Source: SZAS-18 sp038322235
GTDB lineage: Bacteria > Verrucomicrobiota > Verrucomicrobiia > Chthoniobacterales > SZAS-18
Direction: 5' to 3'
Assembly: GCA_038322235.1 (NCBI GenBank)
Contig: JBBQFQ010000024.1
Span: 1-64,000 of the forward strand
DNA length: 64,000 nt
Numbering within the stretch: position 1 is the first letter of the stretch; the number at the start of each line of letters is the position of its first letter. This document shows positions 62,424-64,000 of the stretch, piece after piece. The notes under the pieces are model-generated. The model was not told the origin of the DNA. It searched no databases and saw only the letters and a program-made list of their open reading frames with translations. The position numbers and the translations under genes were made by a program.

Positions 62424-62934
62424 ATGGGAGATGCGCTGCATCTCCGGAAGATGCGCCGCATCTTCCTGAGATGTTTTGGATCTCCCGGAGATGCAAAACA
62501 TCTCCCAGCCTCCCGTGCATCTCAAAAAGATCCCAACGTATCTTCGGGAGATGCGCCGGATCTCCCGAAGATGCGCCGCATCTTCCTGAGATGTTTTGGA
62601 TCTCCGGGAGATGCAAAACATCTCCCAGCCTCCCCGGCATCTCAAAAAGATCCCAACGTATCTTCGGGAGATGCGCCACATCTCCGGGAGATGCGCTGCA
62701 TCGCAATCGCGCTCACCTGTATCTCCCTGAGATCCCCCGCATCTCCGGGAGATGCACCGCATCTCAATAAGATACAGGGCATCTCCGGGAGATGCGCCGC
62801 ATCTCAAAGAGATCCCCCGCATCTTCGGGAGATGCGCCGCATCTCAAAGAGATCCCCCGCATCTTCGGGAGATGGGCCGCATCTCAATGAGATACAGGGC
62901 ATCTCCGGGAGATGCGCCGCATCTCAATAAGATA
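62424..62934. repeat. Dense tract of small palindromes (GAGATGCGCCGCATCTC type)
   Basis: About 510 bp made almost wholly of GAGATGCGCCGCATCTC-like and CATCTCCGGGAGATG-like inverted repeats. Any stretch can fold with its neighbour. Within it a block of about 120 bp is duplicated (about 62449-62568 and 62569-62688). Both strands show long open frames rich in M-R-R-I-S-R-R or G-D-A-P-H-L; these follow from the repeat period and are not considered genes. Confidence 0.92.
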
Positions 62935-62941
62935 AGATTTA

Positions 62942-63073
62942 GCGCCGATTCGCGGACAGCGCCGCAGTCGTCCCGCAGGGACCAAGACCAATAGCCGGTG
63001 GGTGTCAGCCACCGGTATCACACCGAAACCCGACTGCGCCCCGCCGTGGCGCGAGACGACCGGCGGAAGACGC
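62942..63073 (+). repeat. REP-bearing repeat copy A, upstream of the transposase
   Basis: Carries the REP-like hairpin GCCGGTGG-gtgtcag-CCACCGGT (about 62994-63016), preceded by GTCCCGCAGGGAC and followed by GCGCCCCGCCGTGGCGCGAGACG. The same series of three small palindromes recurs in copies B, C and D beyond the transposase gene. Confidence 0.88.
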
Positions 63074-63119
63074 CTGAATTCCCGTTGGACCGATGCTGCG
63101 GCTTTCGCCACAAACAACC

Positions 63120-63563
63120 ATGGGATCCACCCACCTCGCGCTTTACGTCCACCTCGTCTGGGGAACCAAGGACCACCTTCCGACCATCCACGAATTGTGG
63201 CGCGAGCGGCTTCACACCTACTTGGGCGGCGTTGCGCGCGGTCTCAAGGCGTTTCCCGAAATGATCGGCGGCGTGAACGACCACGTTCACGTCCTACTCG
63301 GCTTCAAAGCGACCCACCGGCTCTCCGACCTCCTGCGCGAGATCAAGAACGAGTCATCAAACTGGGTACACGAAAATATCAACCCGCCTGCGTTTGCCTG
63401 GCAGGACGGATACGGGGCGTTCACCGTCAGCCCGACGCAGCGTCCGCTGGTGCGCCGCTATATCGAACGGCAGGAGATCCATCATCGGCGGAAGTCGTTC
63501 CGCGAAGAGTATGAGGAACTGCTGCGTCGGAGCGGGATCGACCTGGGCGAGGGGCCAGTCTGA
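63120..63563 (+). CDS. REP-associated IS200/IS605-like tyrosine transposase (RAYT)
   Basis: Product of 147 residues from the ATG at 63120 (an earlier ATG at 63093 is possible). HUH motif His55-x-His57 in NDHVHVLLG and catalytic Tyr114 in VRRYIERQ, with Gln118, match the Y1 transposase family. AFAWQDGYGAFTVS (about 91-104) is also typical. Such enzymes cut and join single-stranded DNA at hairpins; RAYTs act on REP sequences flanking their gene, and this gene is flanked by four REP-bearing copies. All catalytic residues are present, so it may be active. Confidence 0.92.
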   Translation: MGSTHLALYVHLVWGTKDHLPTIHELWRERLHTYLGGVARGLKAFPEMIGGVNDHVHVLLGFKATHRLSDLLREIKNESSNWVHENINPPAFAWQDGYGAFTVSPTQRPLVRRYIERQEIHHRRKSFREEYEELLRRSGIDLGEGPV

Positions 63564-63571
63564 GTCGGAGC

Positions 63572-63672
63572 CGCCGTCTCGCGCCCCTGCGGGGCGCACC
63601 GTGCAATGCGGTTGTTCCGGTGGTTGCACCGCCGGCTATTCATCTCAGGTCCCCGAGGGACCAAGCAGCGCC
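63572..63672 (-). repeat. REP-bearing repeat copy D, inverted
   Basis: Read on the minus strand it follows the same order as copies A to C: GGTCCCTCGGGGACC-like palindrome, GAATAGCCGG, a CCGG-type hairpin with a diverged loop, then GCGCCCCGCAGGGGCGCGAGACG. It lies just after the transposase stop, opposite in orientation to the other copies. Confidence 0.8.
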
Positions 63673-63674
63673 AT

Positions 63675-63975
63675 CGCCCGCGGGCCAAGTTCCGAGCGCC
63701 GATTCGCGACAGCGCCGCACCAGTCCCGCCGGGACCCAAGACGAATAGCCGGTAGGCGTCAGCCACCGGTATCACACCCAAACGCGACTGCGCCCCGCCG
63801 GGGCGCGAGACGACCGGCGGAAAACGCCCGCGGGCCAAGTTCCGAGCGCCGACGCGCGGACAGCGCCGCACTCGTCCCGCAGGGACCCAAGACGAATAGC
63901 CGGTGGGCGTCTCAGCCACCGGTTTCCCACCCAAGCGCGCCGGCGCCCCGCCGGGGCGCGAGACGGCCGGCGAAT
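63675..63975 (+). repeat. Tandem REP-bearing repeat copies B and C, 150-bp period
   Basis: Copy B (63675-63824) and copy C (63825 to about 63975) begin with the same CGCCCGCGGGCCAAGTTCCG and run in the same order as copy A. REP hairpins are AGCCGGTAGGCGTCAGCCACCGGT-like in B and a variant with GCGTCTCAG loop in C. Copy C is complete or nearly so before the window end at 64000; the last 25 bp hold nothing recognisable. Confidence 0.88.
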
Positions 63976-64000
63976 CTCCGATTCACCCCGCGGCGACGGC

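Noticed and set aside
62424..62930. 168-residue protein rich in S-G-D-A-P-H-L
   Set aside because: It is a translation of the palindromic repeat tract; similar frames occur on the opposite strand.

Overview
The window is GC-rich throughout and gene-dense, and it reads as chromosome from a Gram-negative, heterotrophic bacterium. It is most likely a member of the Verrucomicrobiota. This is inferred from the mix of genes (McsA/McsB arginine kinase beside LolD, many secreted or membrane TPR proteins, an SYLF protein, FeS-type photolyase, ExbB/ExbD sets, MNIO genes) and from the kinds of intergenic repeat seen. No rRNA, tRNA or CRISPR array is visible. Most genes start without a Shine-Dalgarno sequence and are preceded by a C/T-rich stretch instead.

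Region 1-13 kb: the window opens inside the 3' end of a gene whose product ends in 19 identical heptapeptide repeats. Then come a membrane TPR protein, a heptamer-repeat intergenic region, a deoxyribosyltransferase-like protein, thiG, an orphan antitoxin-like gene, an orphan OppF-type ATPase, a four-gene manganese/iron ABC importer (SitABCD type), rodA, and a minus-strand group (EF-hand protein, PhoD-type phosphatase, SYLF protein).

Region 13-32 kb: a glycine-rich RRM protein with a structured leader and a clear terminator; dnaX-ybaB; comF; urate oxidase; plsC; a TPR-ExbB-ExbD-ExbD operon whose ExbB carries a zinc-ribbon tail; an 1162-residue secreted protein; an overlapping MBL hydrolase-DUF167-sufE operon; a secreted amidohydrolase; and the phospholipid genes psd and pssA followed by a GpgS-like glycosyltransferase.

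Region 32-40 kb: a six-gene minus-strand operon, lolD-ilvE-mcsA-mcsB plus two tandem paralogous polytopic membrane proteins that look like uncharacterised GT-C glycosyltransferases. It is followed by a VapBC-like toxin-antitoxin pair with a palindromic operator.

Region 40-45 kb holds the most interesting system. It is a bufferin-type RiPP operon: a secreted Cys/Lys/Gly-rich precursor, an MNIO (DUF692) enzyme and a DUF2063 partner, with a secreted thioredoxin-domain DUF255 protein 12 bp downstream. The precursor core is an exact 39-bp duplication.

Region 45-64 kb: a DUF3553/CarD-like protein, a hydrolase / TPR-membrane / TPR-AAA+ ATPase operon, a 1053-residue TPR membrane protein, a nucleotidyltransferase, a cytosine deaminase, mgtE, an AmgK-like kinase, an FeS photolyase, gyrB with a Pro-Val repeat insert, and folP. 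The window ends in a repeat-rich tract: about 510 bp of small palindromes, then a REP-associated IS200-like transposase flanked by four REP-bearing repeat copies in both orientations.
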